A stretch of 64,000 bases of DNA from Sphingopyxis sp. PAMC25046 (GCF_004795895.1 NZ_CP039250.1:2294001-2358000); one strand, 5' to 3'. Positions 53,308 to 63,618 are shown, counted from the first letter of the stretch. The notes: a model not told the origin generated them from the sequence alone. Numbers and translations: made by a program.

Positions 53308-54138
53308 ATGAATTATCGCCATAGCTTTCATGCGGGCAATAGCGCCGATGTCGTAAAGCACAGCTTGCTGATCGCTCTCGTGCGAGCCTTGCAGCAAAAA
53401 CCGGGCGCGCTGACCCTGATCGACACCCATGCCGGTTGCGGACTGTACGACCTTGGTGGCGAGGAGGCGAGGCGCACCGGCGAGGCCACACAGGGCGTGC
53501 TGCGGGCCTTGGCCGACACGAACCCCTTGCTCGACGACTATCGCGCCGCCGTACAGGCGGTGAATGCCGGGGACGAACTTCGCTTCTACCCCGGATCGCC
53601 GCGCTTCCTGGCCCAGCTTCTGCGTCCGCAGGATTTTCTGATCCTGAACGAGAAACATCCCGACGACGCCTATGCCCTGCGCGGCGCGATGCGCGGCACA
53701 TCCGCCGCCGTGCATCAGCGCGACGCTTACGAGCTTTGGCTGGCGATGCTGCCGCCCCGCACCGCGCGCGGCGTGGTGGTGGTCGACCCGCCATATGAGC
53801 AGACCGACGAACGCGCCCGTATCACCGCTACCCTCGCCGTGGCGACCCGAAAATGGGCGCATGGCGTCACGGTGATCTGGTATCCGCTGAAAGATCGCGC
53901 CGCGCATGTGCGGTGGAAGGCACAGCTACGCAAGCTCGGCATCCCGAAATTCCTGATGGTGGAGCATTGGTTGTATGATAGCGACCAGCCCGACATCTAT
54001 AACGGCGCGGGCCTCTTTATCATCAACCCGCCCTACGCCTTCACGCAGGCGCTGCTGCCTCTGCTGGAAGCCCTCCGCGCCGCGCTGGCGCCGGATGGGC
54101 ATAGGGGAGAGATCAGGGCCGACTGGTTGGACGATTAA
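53308..54138 (+). CDS. rlmJ: 23S rRNA (adenine-2030-N6)-methyltransferase
   Basis: 276 residues. MNYRHSFHAGNSADVVKH is the RlmJ-family N-terminus; LIDTHAGCGLYDL binds SAM and VVVDPPYEQTDE is the catalytic DPPY. It modifies A2030 of 23S rRNA. It stands alone, with no clear promoter element or terminator visible in the flanks. Confidence 0.93.
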   Translation: MNYRHSFHAGNSADVVKHSLLIALVRALQQKPGALTLIDTHAGCGLYDLGGEEARRTGEATQGVLRALADTNPLLDDYRAAVQAVNAGDELRFYPGSPRFLAQLLRPQDFLILNEKHPDDAYALRGAMRGTSAAVHQRDAYELWLAMLPPRTARGVVVVDPPYEQTDERARITATLAVATRKWAHGVTVIWYPLKDRAAHVRWKAQLRKLGIPKFLMVEHWLYDSDQPDIYNGAGLFIINPPYAFTQALLPLLEALRAALAPDGHRGEIRADWLDD

Positions 54139-54228
54139 AATAGACCCTCGCCTTCCCCTTCTCCCAAGGAGGACTGGTCGCGCTTCAGCTTGCAAACAAA
54201 TCTGGTCCCCCCGGTAAGGACGCCCCCT

Positions 54229-54600
54229 TCAGAACAGGCGCGAGCCGTTTGGCACCGGGCGGTCCGGCGCGAAAAGGATTACTGCACCCTCTTGGTCGGC
54301 AAACCCCAGCGTCAGCACTTCGGACATATATTTACCGATCTGGCGCGGCGGGAAGTTGACGACCGCAGCTACCTGTCGCCCCGCCAGTTCCTCCAGCGCA
54401 TAGCGGTCGACGATCTGCGCGCTGCTCTTCTTCACTCCGATCGCGGGGCCGAAGTCGATCTTCAGCTTGAACGCGGGCTTGCGCGCTTCGGGGAATGGCT
54501 CTGCCTCGACGATCGTGCCGATGCGGATGTCGACACGGAGGAAATCGTCGAAGGTGATTTCCTCCGCTACCGGCGCATCCTGATCATGGTTGATGTGCAT
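54229..54600 (-). CDS. csaA: tRNA-binding protein of the CsaA family
   Basis: 123 residues, a single tRNA-binding OB-fold: FDDFLRVDIRIGTIVEAEPF, PAFKLKIDFG and the C-terminal VLTLGFADQEGAVILFAPD plus PNGSRLF. CsaA proteins have chaperone-like, secretion-linked activity in bacilli. It is last in the leftward series after pccA, separated by a REP palindrome. Confidence 0.9.
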   Translation of the reverse strand: MHINHDQDAPVAEEITFDDFLRVDIRIGTIVEAEPFPEARKPAFKLKIDFGPAIGVKKSSAQIVDRYALEELAGRQVAAVVNFPPRQIGKYMSEVLTLGFADQEGAVILFAPDRPVPNGSRLF

Positions 54601-54612
54601 GTCTCCAACTCC

Positions 54613-54694
54613 GTTCGCCCTGAGTCTGTCGAAGGGCCATTCTTTCTTCAGTGCCGTAGAAGGAAGGACGGCGCTTCGACAAGCTCAGCACAAC
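54613..54694. repeat. REP-like inverted repeat between pccA and csaA
   Basis: Arms 54613-54637 (GTTCGCCCTGAGTCTGTCGA and onward) and 54671-54694 pair imperfectly around the core CTGAG-N2-TGTCGAAG, a repeat widespread in alphaproteobacteria. It begins right after the position where pccA would end without its internal stop. Confidence 0.75.
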
Positions 54695-54779
54695 GTGTTT
54701 GGGTTCACTCCATCTCGAGGATCACCGCGTCGACCGCAAGGCTGTCGCCCTGCGCGGCGTTGACCGTCTTCACGACGCC

Positions 54780-56711
54780 CTATTTTTCGGCGCGGAGGAT
54801 ATTTTCCATCTTCATCGCCTCGACCGTCGCCAGCGGTTGCCCCGCCTCGACCGCGTCGCCCTCACCCACATGCAGCGCGACGAGCAGGCCGGGCATCGGG
54901 CAGATGAGGAATTTCGACAGGTCGGGCGGGATCTTCTCGATCATATGCGTGGCAAGCGGCGCCACATGCCACGGCAGCACGCGGACATCGTGGATGGCCC
55001 CGCGCGTCGTCAGCTTCCAGCCGGTGCGCGTCTTGGCGACCTTCACCGCGAGCTCGCTGTCGTCGATCTCCGCCACCACCAGCCGGTCGCCCGGCGTATA
55101 TTCGAGCGCGATGTCGACCTTGTCGCCATCGACCTTGACATGCTTGTGGCCGATCTTGACCTTGTGGCTTACCCCGCCGATCGTCACCTGCCACTTCGCG
55201 GGCGGATCGAGCCGGTCGCCGAGTTGGCCGTCGGTGCGGCGCGCGCGATCGGCCTCTGCGCTCGCCATGAAGCCCGCAATCGCGGCAAGCGCGCGCGTCA
55301 CCGCTTCATCCGCCGGCGCGCCGTGGAACCCCTCGGGATATTCCTCGGCGATAAAGCCCGTCGTCAGCTCGCCCGAGCGGAAGCGCGGGTGCTGCATGAT
55401 CGCCGAGACGAAATCGATATTGTGGCCCAGCCCTTCGAGCTCGAAGCGGTCGAGCGCCGCGACCTGCAAATCGGCCGCCTCGTCGCGCGTCTTGCCCCAC
55501 GTCACCAGCTTGGCGATCATGGGATCGTAGAAGATCGAAACCTCGCCGCCCTCCTCGACCCCCGCATCGACGCGTACGCCGTCGACGCCGCGCTCGTCGC
55601 CTTCCCACGCGGGAACTGGCGTGCGGTAGCGCACGAGCCGCCCGGTCGAGGGCAGGAAGCCGCGATACGGATCCTCGGCATAGACGCGGTTCTCGATCGC
55701 CCAGCCGTCGATCTTGATGTCGTCCTGCGTCATCTCGAGCTTCTCGCCCGCCGCAACGCGGATCATCTGTTCGACCAGGTCGATGCCGGTGATCGCCTCG
55801 GTCACCGGATGCTCGACCTGCAGGCGCGTGTTCATTTCGAGGAAGTAGAAGCTCTCGCCCGTCGGATCGGCGCCCGACACGATCAGCTCCACCGTGCCCG
55901 CGCTGTAATAGCCGACCGCCTTCGACAGCGCGACGCACTGCTCGCCCATCGCCTTGCGCATTTCGGGCGAGACGAACGGCGACGGCGCTTCCTCGACCAC
56001 CTTCTGGTGGCGGCGCTGGATGCTGCACTCGCGCTCGTTCAGATAGAGCGTGTTGCCGTGCTGATCGCCGAGGATCTGGATTTCGATGTGCCGCGGGTTG
56101 AGGATGAACTTCTCGATGAAGACGCGGTCGTCGCCGAAGCTGTTGAGCCCCTCGCGTTTCGTCGCCTCGAAGCCTTCGCGGACGTCTTTTTCGTCATAGG
56201 CAAGCCGCATGCCCTTGCCGCCGCCGCCCGCAGACGCCTTCATCATCACCGGATAGCCGATCTCGTTCGAAATCTCGACCGCATGCTCGGTGTCGCGGAT
56301 CTCGCCGACGAAGCCCGGGACGACGTTGACCCCCGCTTCCTTCGCAAGCTTCTTCGACTCGATTTTGTCGCCCATCGCGGCGATCGCGTTCACCGGCGGG
56401 CCGATGAAGGCGATATTTTCCTTGGCCAGCGCCTCGGCAAAGCTGGTGCGCTCCGACAGAAAGCCATAGCCCGGATGCACCGCCTCGGCGCCCGTTTGCT
56501 TGCACGCGGCGATGATCTTGTCGGCAATCAGATAGGATTCGGATGCGGGCGACGGGCCAATATGCACTGCCTCGTCGGCCATCTGCACGAAAGGCGCGCG
56601 CGCATCGGCGTCCGAATAGACGGCGACGGTTGCGATGCCCATACGCCGCGCGGTCTTGATGACACGGCAGGCGATTTCGCCGCGGTTGGCGATCAGGATT
56701 TTCTTGAACAT
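54780..56711 (-). CDS. pccA: Propionyl-CoA carboxylase alpha subunit, truncated by an in-frame TAG
   Basis: 643 residues from the ATG at 56711 ([17 protein letters not shown]). Biotin carboxylase domain with HPGYGFLSER, ATP-grasp loop MKASAGGGGKGMR, and EMNTRLQVEHPVTE; the PCC-type BT region; then the biotinyl motif EAMKMEN (K634). A TAG at 54780-54782 ends it nine residues after that lysine. In the same frame, translation would continue GVVKTVNAAQGDSLAVDAVI and end at a TGA (54705-54707), giving 668 residues, the normal family end. Half of the biotinyl domain is thus lost. One substitution (for example TCG to TAG) explains it; a sequencing error is possible. ATG overlaps the upstream stop (TGATG). 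Confidence 0.9.
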   Translation of the reverse strand: MFKKILIANRGEIACRVIKTARRMGIATVAVYSDADARAPFVQMADEAVHIGPSPASESYLIADKIIAACKQTGAEAVHPGYGFLSERTSFAEALAKENIAFIGPPVNAIAAMGDKIESKKLAKEAGVNVVPGFVGEIRDTEHAVEISNEIGYPVMMKASAGGGGKGMRLAYDEKDVREGFEATKREGLNSFGDDRVFIEKFILNPRHIEIQILGDQHGNTLYLNERECSIQRRHQKVVEEAPSPFVSPEMRKAMGEQCVALSKAVGYYSAGTVELIVSGADPTGESFYFLEMNTRLQVEHPVTEAITGIDLVEQMIRVAAGEKLEMTQDDIKIDGWAIENRVYAEDPYRGFLPSTGRLVRYRTPVPAWEGDERGVDGVRVDAGVEEGGEVSIFYDPMIAKLVTWGKTRDEAADLQVAALDRFELEGLGHNIDFVSAIMQHPRFRSGELTTGFIAEEYPEGFHGAPADEAVTRALAAIAGFMASAEADRARRTDGQLGDRLDPPAKWQVTIGGVSHKVKIGHKHVKVDGDKVDIALEYTPGDRLVVAEIDDSELAVKVAKTRTGWKLTTRGAIHDVRVLPWHVAPLATHMIEKIPPDLSKFLICPMPGLLVALHVGEGDAVEAGQPLATVEAMKMENILRAEK

Positions 56712-57082
56712 CAGTGATCTTTCCTTGCGGGCTGCCATCTACCGGTGAGTTGGTATGTGCCATCCTCCCGCTTCTTTAAGCTAAGGCCCTCGAACAAACC
56801 GGACGCGGGAATTTCCACCCCACAATCGGGAAGACTTTCGGGCAAAATGTCCGGGTTCCAGCGAACAGGATACGTCTTCTTGCGCGCGCCTTTTAGCGTC
56901 CGCGCCGGCACGATATGGCCTTCGCCGCGGACCTTGGAGTCGACAATGAAAGTGCCCTCGACGATAACGTCGCTGAACTTCCTGGTCGTTTCCAACGATG
57001 TTGGGATACATGCCACCGCTTCCGCCACCGACAAATTTCCGGCGACCAATGCTGCAAGCCACAACACCCTGAAATTTTTCAC
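56711..57082 (-). CDS. Small exported protein, function unknown
   Basis: 123 residues; GTG start at 57082 overlaps the bioB stop (GTGA) and its own TGA overlaps the pccA ATG. A signal sequence ([19 protein letters not shown]) is followed by [17 protein letters not shown] and a beta-rich domain with two more potential disulphide cysteines (one in SLPDCGVEI). No family recognised. It sits strictly inside the propionyl-CoA operon, though an exported protein has no obvious role there. Confidence 0.7.
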   Translation of the reverse strand: MKNFRVLWLAALVAGNLSVAEAVACIPTSLETTRKFSDVIVEGTFIVDSKVRGEGHIVPARTLKGARKKTYPVRWNPDILPESLPDCGVEIPASGLFEGLSLKKREDGTYQLTGRWQPARKDH

Positions 57083-58185
57083 TCCGCCGCCTCCATCCGC
57101 ATCGGCTCATCGCTCACCATCGGCCGCAACCCCAGCTTCGCGAACAGCGCCGCATCGGCATTGTCGCCGCGATTGCCGGTGGTGAGCAGCTTGTCGCCGG
57201 TGAAGATGCTGTTCGCGCCCGCCATGAAGCAGAGCGCCTGCGTCGCCTCCGACATGCTCTCGCGCCCGGCCGACAGGCGGACCATCGATTTGGGCATGGT
57301 GATGCGCGCGACCGCGATCGTGCGGACGAATTCGATATCGTCGATCTTCGCGAGCGGCGTGTCCGCGAGCATGTCGCCCAGCACGGTGCCCTTCACCGGC
57401 ACCAGCGCATTGACCGGCACGCTTTCGGGATGGCGTTCGAGCGTCGCGAGCGCGTGAATGAAGCCGACGCGATCCGCCCGCGTCTCACCCAGCCCGACGA
57501 TCCCGCCCGAGCAGACGTTGATCCCCGCATTGCGGACTTCGTCGAGCGTGTCGAGCCGGTCCTGAAACGTCCGCGTCGAGATGATATTCTCGTAATTCTC
57601 CGGGCTCGTGTCGATATTGTGGTTATAATAGTCGAGCCCCGCAACGGCGAGCGTCTGCGCCTGTTCCTTCGTCAACATCCCCAGCGTCATACAGGTTTCC
57701 ATACCCATCTGGCGCACGCCCTCGATCATCTCGACGATCGCGGGCATATCGCGGTCCTTGGGGTTGCGCCAGGCGGCGCCCATGCAGAAACGCTTCGACC
57801 CCGCATCCTTCGCCTGCGCCGCCGATTGCAGCACAGCGCGCACGTCCATCAGCTTCGTGGCCTTGAGCCCGCTATCGGCGCTCTTCGATTGCGAGCAATA
57901 GCCGCAATCCTCGACACAGCCGCCGGTCTTGATGCTGAGCAAGGTGCAAAGCTGCACCTCACCGCGCGCGTGGTGGCGGCGGTGGACGCCCTGCGCCTCC
58001 CACATCAGTTCGTCGAACGGCAGGTCGAACAGTGCGGCAATTTCCTCGCGCGTCCAGTCTGTGCGGCACTCCCCTACGCCGTTCGTGTCGAGCGAAGTCG
58101 AGATGCCCCTCGCGCCGGGCTGACGGTTGATGGGTGTCTCGACTTCGCTCGACACGAACGGAGTTGAGGGTTTTGCGTTGGTCAT
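57079..58185 (-). CDS. bioB: Biotin synthase with a REP-derived N-terminal segment
   Basis: 368 residues from the ATG at 58185. Radical-SAM motif [13 protein letters not shown] (C90, C94, C97), [24 protein letters not shown] and [15 protein letters not shown] are classical BioB. Residues 9-36 are encoded by the palindrome 58079-58161 and match no BioB; the conserved protein starts near RTDWTREEI. The insertion keeps the frame (coding in one orientation for [10 protein letters not shown] and, through the other arm, ISTSLDTNG). It makes the biotin that PccA needs, which explains its place in this operon. ATG overlaps the scpA stop (ATGA). Confidence 0.93.
   Translation of the reverse strand: MTNAKPSTPFVSSEVETPINRQPGARGISTSLDTNGVGECRTDWTREEIAALFDLPFDELMWEAQGVHRRHHARGEVQLCTLLSIKTGGCVEDCGYCSQSKSADSGLKATKLMDVRAVLQSAAQAKDAGSKRFCMGAAWRNPKDRDMPAIVEMIEGVRQMGMETCMTLGMLTKEQAQTLAVAGLDYYNHNIDTSPENYENIISTRTFQDRLDTLDEVRNAGINVCSGGIVGLGETRADRVGFIHALATLERHPESVPVNALVPVKGTVLGDMLADTPLAKIDDIEFVRTIAVARITMPKSMVRLSAGRESMSEATQALCFMAGANSIFTGDKLLTTGNRGDNADAALFAKLGLRPMVSDEPMRMEAAE
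58079..58161. repeat. Perfect palindrome (25-bp arms) inside bioB
   Basis: Arms 58079-58103 and 58137-58161 are exact reverse complements (CCGTTCGTGTCGAGCGAAGT and onward) around a 33-bp loop. It has the look of the mobile REP palindromes of sphingomonads and is translated as bioB residues 9-36. Confidence 0.92.
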
Positions 58186-60329
58186 GCGGCTTCTCCAAGA
58201 GGGGGCATATTGTGGCCGAGAAGGCGCAGCACATCGGCCGCGCATTCGACGACGTTGGAACCGGGGCCGTAGATGCCCTGCACCCCCGCGTCGCGCAGAT
58301 ATTGATAATCCTGCGGCGGGATCACCCCGCCCGCGATCACCTTGATATCGCCGCGCCCGGCTTCTTTCAGCTTGTGGATAAGTTCGGGGATAAGTGTCTT
58401 GTGCCCTGCGGCCAGGCTCGACGCGCCGACGACATCGACGTCAGAATCCAGCGCCAGCACCACCGTCTCCTCGGGCGTCTGGAACAGCGGTCCCGACACG
58501 ACGTCGAAGCCCAGGTCGCCGAAGGCCGAGGCGATAACGTTGGCGCCCCGATCGTGCCCGTCCTGCCCCATCTTGGCGACGAGCAATTTGGGTTTGCGTC
58601 CCAGGCGCTGCTCGACGGCCTTCACCCCTTCGAGTACCTGGCTCCAGCGGGCATCGCCCTCGTAAGGTGCGGCATAGACGCCCTTCACCGGGGTCGGCTG
58701 GGTGCCATAGCGCTGGAAGCTTTCCTCCATCGCCGACGAAATTTCGCCGAGCGTCGCGCGCGCACGCGCCGCCTCGACCGCGTGGGCAAGCAGGTTGTTC
58801 TCGATCGACTGCTCGCCCGCCGCGGCATCGCGCAGCGCCTTCAGCGCCGCCTGGCACGCGGCTTCGTCGCGTCCTGCCTTGGTCTTGTTGATCCGCGCGA
58901 TCTGCGCCTCGCGGACCTTCGTGTTGTCGACCTCGAGCGTTTCGAGCAGATCCTCGTTGGCGAGGCGATATTTGTTCACCCCGACGATCACATCGTCGCC
59001 GCGATCGACCCGCGCCTGCCGAGCTGCGGCCGCCGTCTCGATCATCGCCTTGGGCCAGCCCGCGGCCACAGCCTTCGCCATGCCGCCCTCCTTCTCGACG
59101 CGCTCGATGATCTCCCACGCCTTGTCGACCAGTTCCTGCGTCAGCGCCTCGACATAGTAAGAGCCGCCGAGCGGATCGACGACCTTGGTCATCCCGGTCT
59201 CTTCCTGGATGACGATCTGGGTGTTGCGCGCGATCCGTGCCGAGAAATCGGTCGGCAGCGCGATCGCCTCGTCGAGCGCGTTGGTGTGGAGCGACTGCGT
59301 CCCGCCGAGCATCGCCGCCATCGCCTCGATCGTCGTGCGCATGACATTGTTGTAGGGGTCCTGCTCGGTGAGCGAGACCCCCGAGGTCTGGCAGTGCGTA
59401 CGCAGCATCTTGCTGCGCTCGTCCTTGGCGCCGAGGTTGGTCATCACGCGGTGCCACAGCACGCGCGCGGCGCGCAGTTTCGCGATCTCCATGAAGAAAT
59501 TCATGCCGATCGCGAAGAAGAAGGACAGGCGCCCGGCGAACTTGTCGATGTCGAGGCCGCTGGCGACGCCATAGCGCACATATTCGGCGCCGTCGGCAAT
59601 CGTGAAGGCCAGCTCCTGCACCTGCGTCGCGCCGGCTTCCTGCATATGATAGCCGGAGATCGAGATGCTGTTGAACTTGGGCATCTCACGCGACGTATAG
59701 CCGAAAATATCCGAGATGATCCGCATGCTCGGCTCGGGCGGGTAGATATAGGTGTTGCGGACCATGAACTCCTTGAGGATGTCGTTCTGGATGGTCCCGT
59801 CGAGCAATTTGCGATCGACCCCCTGCTCCTCACCGGCGACGATGAAGAAGGCGAGGATCGGGATCACCGCGCCGTTCATCGTCATGCTGACCGACATCTG
59901 GTCGAGCGGGATGCCGTCGAACAGGATCTTCATATCCTCGACGCTGTCGATCGCGACGCCCGCCTTGCCGACGTCGCCAACAACGCGCGGATGGTCGCTG
60001 TCATAACCGCGGTGCGTCGCAAGGTCGAAAGCGACCGACAGACCCTTCTGACCCGCGGCAAGGTTACGGCGATAGAAGGCGTTCGATTCCTCGGCTGTCG
60101 AGAAGCCCGCATATTGCCGGATCGTCCACGGCCGCCCCGCATACATCGACGCGCGCACCCCGCGCGTGAAGGGCGCAAAGCCGGGCAGGCCCGGATCGGC
60201 GGTGACGTCCTCGGCGGTGTAGAGCGGCTTGACGTCGATCCCCTCGGCAGTGTGCCAGGTGAGGTCCTTGCCCTTCACTTCCTTCTCCGCGGCGGCAGCC
60301 CATTGGTCGATCGTCGGCTTGTCGGTCAT
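58182..60329 (-). CDS. scpA: Methylmalonyl-CoA mutase
   Basis: 715 residues. The large substrate barrel ([20 protein letters not shown]) is followed by the cobalamin-binding domain with [15 protein letters not shown], whose His (DxHxxG) ligates the cobalt. Single-chain homodimer type. It turns (R)-methylmalonyl-CoA into succinyl-CoA. Its stop overlaps the bioB start. A REP cluster separates it from mce. Confidence 0.96.
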   Translation of the reverse strand: MTDKPTIDQWAAAAEKEVKGKDLTWHTAEGIDVKPLYTAEDVTADPGLPGFAPFTRGVRASMYAGRPWTIRQYAGFSTAEESNAFYRRNLAAGQKGLSVAFDLATHRGYDSDHPRVVGDVGKAGVAIDSVEDMKILFDGIPLDQMSVSMTMNGAVIPILAFFIVAGEEQGVDRKLLDGTIQNDILKEFMVRNTYIYPPEPSMRIISDIFGYTSREMPKFNSISISGYHMQEAGATQVQELAFTIADGAEYVRYGVASGLDIDKFAGRLSFFFAIGMNFFMEIAKLRAARVLWHRVMTNLGAKDERSKMLRTHCQTSGVSLTEQDPYNNVMRTTIEAMAAMLGGTQSLHTNALDEAIALPTDFSARIARNTQIVIQEETGMTKVVDPLGGSYYVEALTQELVDKAWEIIERVEKEGGMAKAVAAGWPKAMIETAAAARQARVDRGDDVIVGVNKYRLANEDLLETLEVDNTKVREAQIARINKTKAGRDEAACQAALKALRDAAAGEQSIENNLLAHAVEAARARATLGEISSAMEESFQRYGTQPTPVKGVYAAPYEGDARWSQVLEGVKAVEQRLGRKPKLLVAKMGQDGHDRGANVIASAFGDLGFDVVSGPLFQTPEETVVLALDSDVDVVGASSLAAGHKTLIPELIHKLKEAGRGDIKVIAGGVIPPQDYQYLRDAGVQGIYGPGSNVVECAADVLRLLGHNMPPLGEAA

Positions 60330-60350
60330 ATGCGTATCTCAACCTCATTC

Positions 60351-60513
60351 CCCTCTCCCCTTGCGGGAGAGGGATGCAAAGACTTGCCAGCTTGCTGGCT
60401 AGTCGTAGCTGGGAGAGGGGTCGCGAGCCGCAGGCTCGCCAACCAACCCCTCACCAAGTTCCGGTAGGGGACAAGTCCCCAACCTCCACTTTCCTCCCCC
60501 GCAAGGGGGGAGG
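60351..60513. repeat. Cluster of REP hairpins between scpA and mce
   Basis: CCCTCTCCC-CTTGC-GGGAGAGGG at 60351-60373 matches the core of the copies around the DUF559 gene; GCGAGCC-GCA-GGCTCGC follows, and CCTCCCCC-GCAA(G)-GGGGGAGG stands at 60493-60513. No gene lies in this stretch. Confidence 0.75.
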
Positions 60514-60522
60514 AACGAAAAC

Positions 60523-60963
60523 TCAGTGCGCCTCTTTCGGCGTCTCCATAATCTCGGTCAGCACCCCGCCCATATCCTTGGGGTGCAGGAAGAAGATCAG
60601 CGTCCCATGCGCCCCGATGCGCGGCTCGCCAAGCACGCGCTTGCCCAGCGCCTCGAACGCGGCTTTGGCTGCGTGGATATCGGGCACCTCATAGCACATA
60701 TGATGCTGCCCTCCTGCGGGGTTCTTTTCGAGGAAGCCCGCGATCGAAGTGTTGCCGGGCAGCGGCTCGACCAGTTCGATCTGCGTGCCGTTCAGCGCAC
60801 CATCGGCGCCCGGTGTGTCGACAAAGCACACTTTGACCCCCTGTTCGGGCAGATCGAATGGCTCGTGAATCTTCGTCGCTCCCATCACATCGCGGTAAAA
60901 GATGATGCTTTCGGCGATCGACGGCGTCGCGACGCCGATATGGTTGAGGCGGCCCAGTTTCAT
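60523..60963 (-). CDS. mce: Methylmalonyl-CoA epimerase
   Basis: 146 residues from the ATG at 60963. GRLNHIGVATPSI with a metal His, GQHHMCYEVPDI with a second and HGTLIFFLHPKDMGGVLTEI with the third and a Glu are the vicinal-oxygen-chelate pattern of the epimerase. It interconverts the methylmalonyl-CoA stereoisomers between PCC and the mutase. The secreted-protein gene lies 10 bp upstream. Confidence 0.93.
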   Translation of the reverse strand: MKLGRLNHIGVATPSIAESIIFYRDVMGATKIHEPFDLPEQGVKVCFVDTPGADGALNGTQIELVEPLPGNTSIAGFLEKNPAGGQHHMCYEVPDIHAAKAAFEALGKRVLGEPRIGAHGTLIFFLHPKDMGGVLTEIMETPKEAH

Positions 60964-60973
60964 TCCATTCTCC

Positions 60974-61723
60974 TCAGCAACCCGGAACCTGGTCCTTGCC
61001 GACCGGTTCATATTTGCCGTTATTCAGCACATATTGCTGTTTGAAGGACCGCGTGCCGGTGTAGGCGACGGTAAAGCTCTTGTCGGGGACCGCGGCGGCG
61101 ATCCGCCCGTCGTAGCTCTGTTCTTTCTGGCCGATCCCGGCACCCGAGCTCATCCCGTCGGTAAAGCCACCACGGTCGACCGGCCCGTCGGGCGTCAATT
61201 CGGTCACCACGGCCGATCCGATCGCGCAGCCCTGCCACACGCCGCCGCCGGCGGTGATCAGATAGGGATTGCGCCCGAGGAGGTTCGTGAAGGCCCAGCT
61301 CGTCGCGGCGTTTCCTACCGTGCCGGTGGCACCGATCCCGATCCATTCGCCCTGCTTGACCCAGCCCGCAGCGCTCGACTTCAGATAATGGATCGCGTTC
61401 AATCCGCCTTCGCTGTGCCCCGCATCGTCGAGCGATCCCGCGCTCAACAGCACGCCGACATCATTCGGCAGAAGGTGGATAGCGACCGGGCGGAAACGAT
61501 AGGCCCGTTCGTCGATCGTCCGCGCTGCCTCGGGCTCGGCCGCCTTGGAAAGCCCGAAGGCGGCGCGGAATGCCAGATCGATCGTTTCATCCTCATCGCT
61601 GCCGAGCGTGATCGGAAAGACTTCCTTCTTCGCATCGACCGGCGTGTCGGGATCGAACGCCCATGCGGCGGGGGCCGCGGCCAGCAGCGGCAGGATCGAC
61701 AGGGGGAAAAGAAGCTTACGCAT
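60974..61723 (-). CDS. Exported protein, function unknown
   Basis: 249 residues from the ATG at 61723 (a TTG two codons earlier is possible). Signal peptide MRKLLFPLSILPLLAAAPAA. The mature part is mixed alpha/beta with a Gly-rich middle (WIGIGATGTVGNAATSWAF; GGGVWQGCAIGSAVV) and ends KDQVPGC. I recognise no family or catalytic triad. It lies within the propionyl-CoA operon between pccB and mce. Confidence 0.75.
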   Translation of the reverse strand: MRKLLFPLSILPLLAAAPAAWAFDPDTPVDAKKEVFPITLGSDEDETIDLAFRAAFGLSKAAEPEAARTIDERAYRFRPVAIHLLPNDVGVLLSAGSLDDAGHSEGGLNAIHYLKSSAAGWVKQGEWIGIGATGTVGNAATSWAFTNLLGRNPYLITAGGGVWQGCAIGSAVVTELTPDGPVDRGGFTDGMSSGAGIGQKEQSYDGRIAAAVPDKSFTVAYTGTRSFKQQYVLNNGKYEPVGKDQVPGC

Positions 61724-61838
61724 TTTCAAACCTCATTGGAAAATCAAGACCATCGCGGCAGGTTAGCCGCATCCTGCTCTTGCCTCCACCCCGGCAACGG
61801 CGATGTGCCGGGCGTCACAATATCGAACTCACCAATTT

Positions 61839-61867
61839 CGTCGTGCCGGACTTGATCCGGGGTGACG
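61839..61867. repeat. Short REP-like palindrome
   Basis: CGTC-N3-CCGGA-CTTGA-TCCGG-N3-GACG lies 8 bp beyond the pccB stop. It may help end transcription or protect the mRNA. Confidence 0.7.
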
Positions 61868-61874
61868 ACAGGGA

Positions 61875-63407
61875 TCACAGCGGGATATTGTCGTGCTTCT
61901 TCCACGGATTTTCGAGGCTCTTGTTGCGGAGCTTGCGAAGGCCGAGCGCGATCCGCTTGCGCGTGTTGTGCGGGTGAATGACCTCGTCGATATAGCCACG
62001 CGATGCCGCGACGAACGGATTGGCGAAGCGATCCTCATACTCCTTCGTGCGCTCGGCGATCTTTTCGGGGTCGCCGATGTCGCTGCGGAAGATGATCTCG
62101 ACCGCGCCCTTTGCGCCCATCACCGCGATCTCGGCGGTCGGCCAGGCATAATTCAAATCGCCGCGCAGATGCTTCGAGGCCATCACGTCGTATGCGCCGC
62201 CATAGGCCTTGCGCGTGATCACCGTGATCTTCGGCACCGTCGCCTCGGCATAGGCGAAGAGCAGCTTGGCGCCATGCTTGATGATGCCATTATATTCCTG
62301 CGCGGTGCCGGGCAGGAAGCCCGGGACGTCGACGAAGGTGATGATCGGGATCTCGAACGCATCGCAGAAGCGGACGAAACGCGCTGCCTTCTTCGAAGAA
62401 TTGATGTCGAGCACGCCCGCGAGCACCATCGGCTGGTTCGCGACGATGCCGATCGTGCGCCCCTCGATACGCCCGAAACCGCAGATGATGTTTGCGGCAT
62501 GCGCCGGCTGCACCTCGAAGAAGTCGCCCTCGTCGACGGTTTTGCGGATCAACTCGTGCATGTCGTACGGCTGGTTCGCGTTGGGCGGGATCAGCGTGTC
62601 GAGGCTGTCCTCGGCACGGTCGTAGGGATCGCTCGTCGGGCGCGCCGGCACGCCGCTGCGGTTATTCTCGGGCAGATAGTCGAAGAAATCGCGCGCGGCG
62701 AGCAGCGCCTCGATATCATTCTCGAACGCCAGATCGGCGACCGAGCTTTTGGTCGTGTGGGTGATGGCGCCGCCAAGCTCCTCTTGCGTCACAACCTCGT
62801 TCGTGACCGTCTTCACGACATCGGGACCGGTGACGAACATGTAGCTCGAATCTTTCACCATGAAGATGAAGTCGGTCATCGCGGGGCTGTAAACCGCCCC
62901 GCCCGCGCACGGACCCATGATCAGGCTGATCTGCGGAACGACACCCGATGCGAGCACATTCTTCTGGAACACGTCGGCATAGCCGCCGAGCGATGCCACA
63001 CCTTCCTGGATGCGGGCGCCGCCGCTGTCGTTCAAACCGATCACCGGCGCGCCGACGAGCATCGCCTTTTCCATCACCTTGCAGATTTTTTCCGCATGGC
63101 GCTTCGAAAGCGAACCGCCGAACACCGTGAAATCCTGGCTGAAAACATAGACGAGGCGGCCGTTGATCGTGCCGCTGCCGGTAACCACGCCGTCGCCCGG
63201 AATCTTCTGGTCCTGCATCCCGAAATCGACGCAGTCATGCTCGACATAGGTGTCGAGCTCCTCGAACGAGCCTTCGTCGAGCAGCACGTCGAGCCGCTCG
63301 CGCGCGGTCAGCTTGCCCTTGGCGTGCTGCGCGTCGATGCGCTTCTGACCGCCCCCAAGGGCTGCGGCGGCGCGGCGGCGTTCCATTTCGGCGATATTGG
63401 CGGACAA
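61875..63407 (-). CDS. pccB: Propionyl-CoA carboxylase beta subunit
   Basis: 510 residues. Carboxyltransferase domain: the CT signature [35 protein letters not shown], and the C-terminal [19 protein letters not shown] and [15 protein letters not shown] start at 63407 ([12 protein letters not shown], the normal N-terminus), with GGAG eight bases upstream. Transfers CO2 from biotin to propionyl-CoA. First gene of the operon leading through mce, scpA, bioB to pccA, and divergent from the XRE regulator. Confidence 0.95.
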   Translation of the reverse strand: MSANIAEMERRRAAAALGGGQKRIDAQHAKGKLTARERLDVLLDEGSFEELDTYVEHDCVDFGMQDQKIPGDGVVTGSGTINGRLVYVFSQDFTVFGGSLSKRHAEKICKVMEKAMLVGAPVIGLNDSGGARIQEGVASLGGYADVFQKNVLASGVVPQISLIMGPCAGGAVYSPAMTDFIFMVKDSSYMFVTGPDVVKTVTNEVVTQEELGGAITHTTKSSVADLAFENDIEALLAARDFFDYLPENNRSGVPARPTSDPYDRAEDSLDTLIPPNANQPYDMHELIRKTVDEGDFFEVQPAHAANIICGFGRIEGRTIGIVANQPMVLAGVLDINSSKKAARFVRFCDAFEIPIITFVDVPGFLPGTAQEYNGIIKHGAKLLFAYAEATVPKITVITRKAYGGAYDVMASKHLRGDLNYAWPTAEIAVMGAKGAVEIIFRSDIGDPEKIAERTKEYEDRFANPFVAASRGYIDEVIHPHNTRKRIALGLRKLRNKSLENPWKKHDNIPL

Positions 63408-63470
63408 AGCGGCTCTCCATCAAATTCGAAAGCGTCGTCTGCCCGCTTCGCATCGCGGAGGCAAATGCGA

Positions 63471-63505
63471 ATTTGCAAAATTGCGAAGTCCGATTTTGCA
63501 AAATT
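63471..63505. promoter_or_regulatory. Paired TTTGCAAA operators upstream of pccB/regulator
   Basis: Two palindromes with the core TTTGCAAA are centred near 63475 and 63498, 23 bp apart (about two helical turns), between divergent pccB and the XRE regulator. The regulators RamB and PrpR of actinobacteria, which share this fold, bind TTTGCAAA-type sites; the position suggests autoregulation and control of pccB. Confidence 0.72.
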
Positions 63506-63618
63506 TGTTGCGCGCGTATAAGCTCCTCATCCTTTGGGACAGCGTCGAGACGCAATCGATTACGTCTCAAATCGATTGCGCCTCGGCAACCCGCCGAAAA
63601 ACTCGAGGAAGGAATGCG

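Noticed and set aside
60330..60522. Cobalamin riboswitch before the B12-dependent mutase
   Set aside because: The stretch consists of REP hairpins and lies directly upstream of scpA, but shows no B12-box-like sequence.
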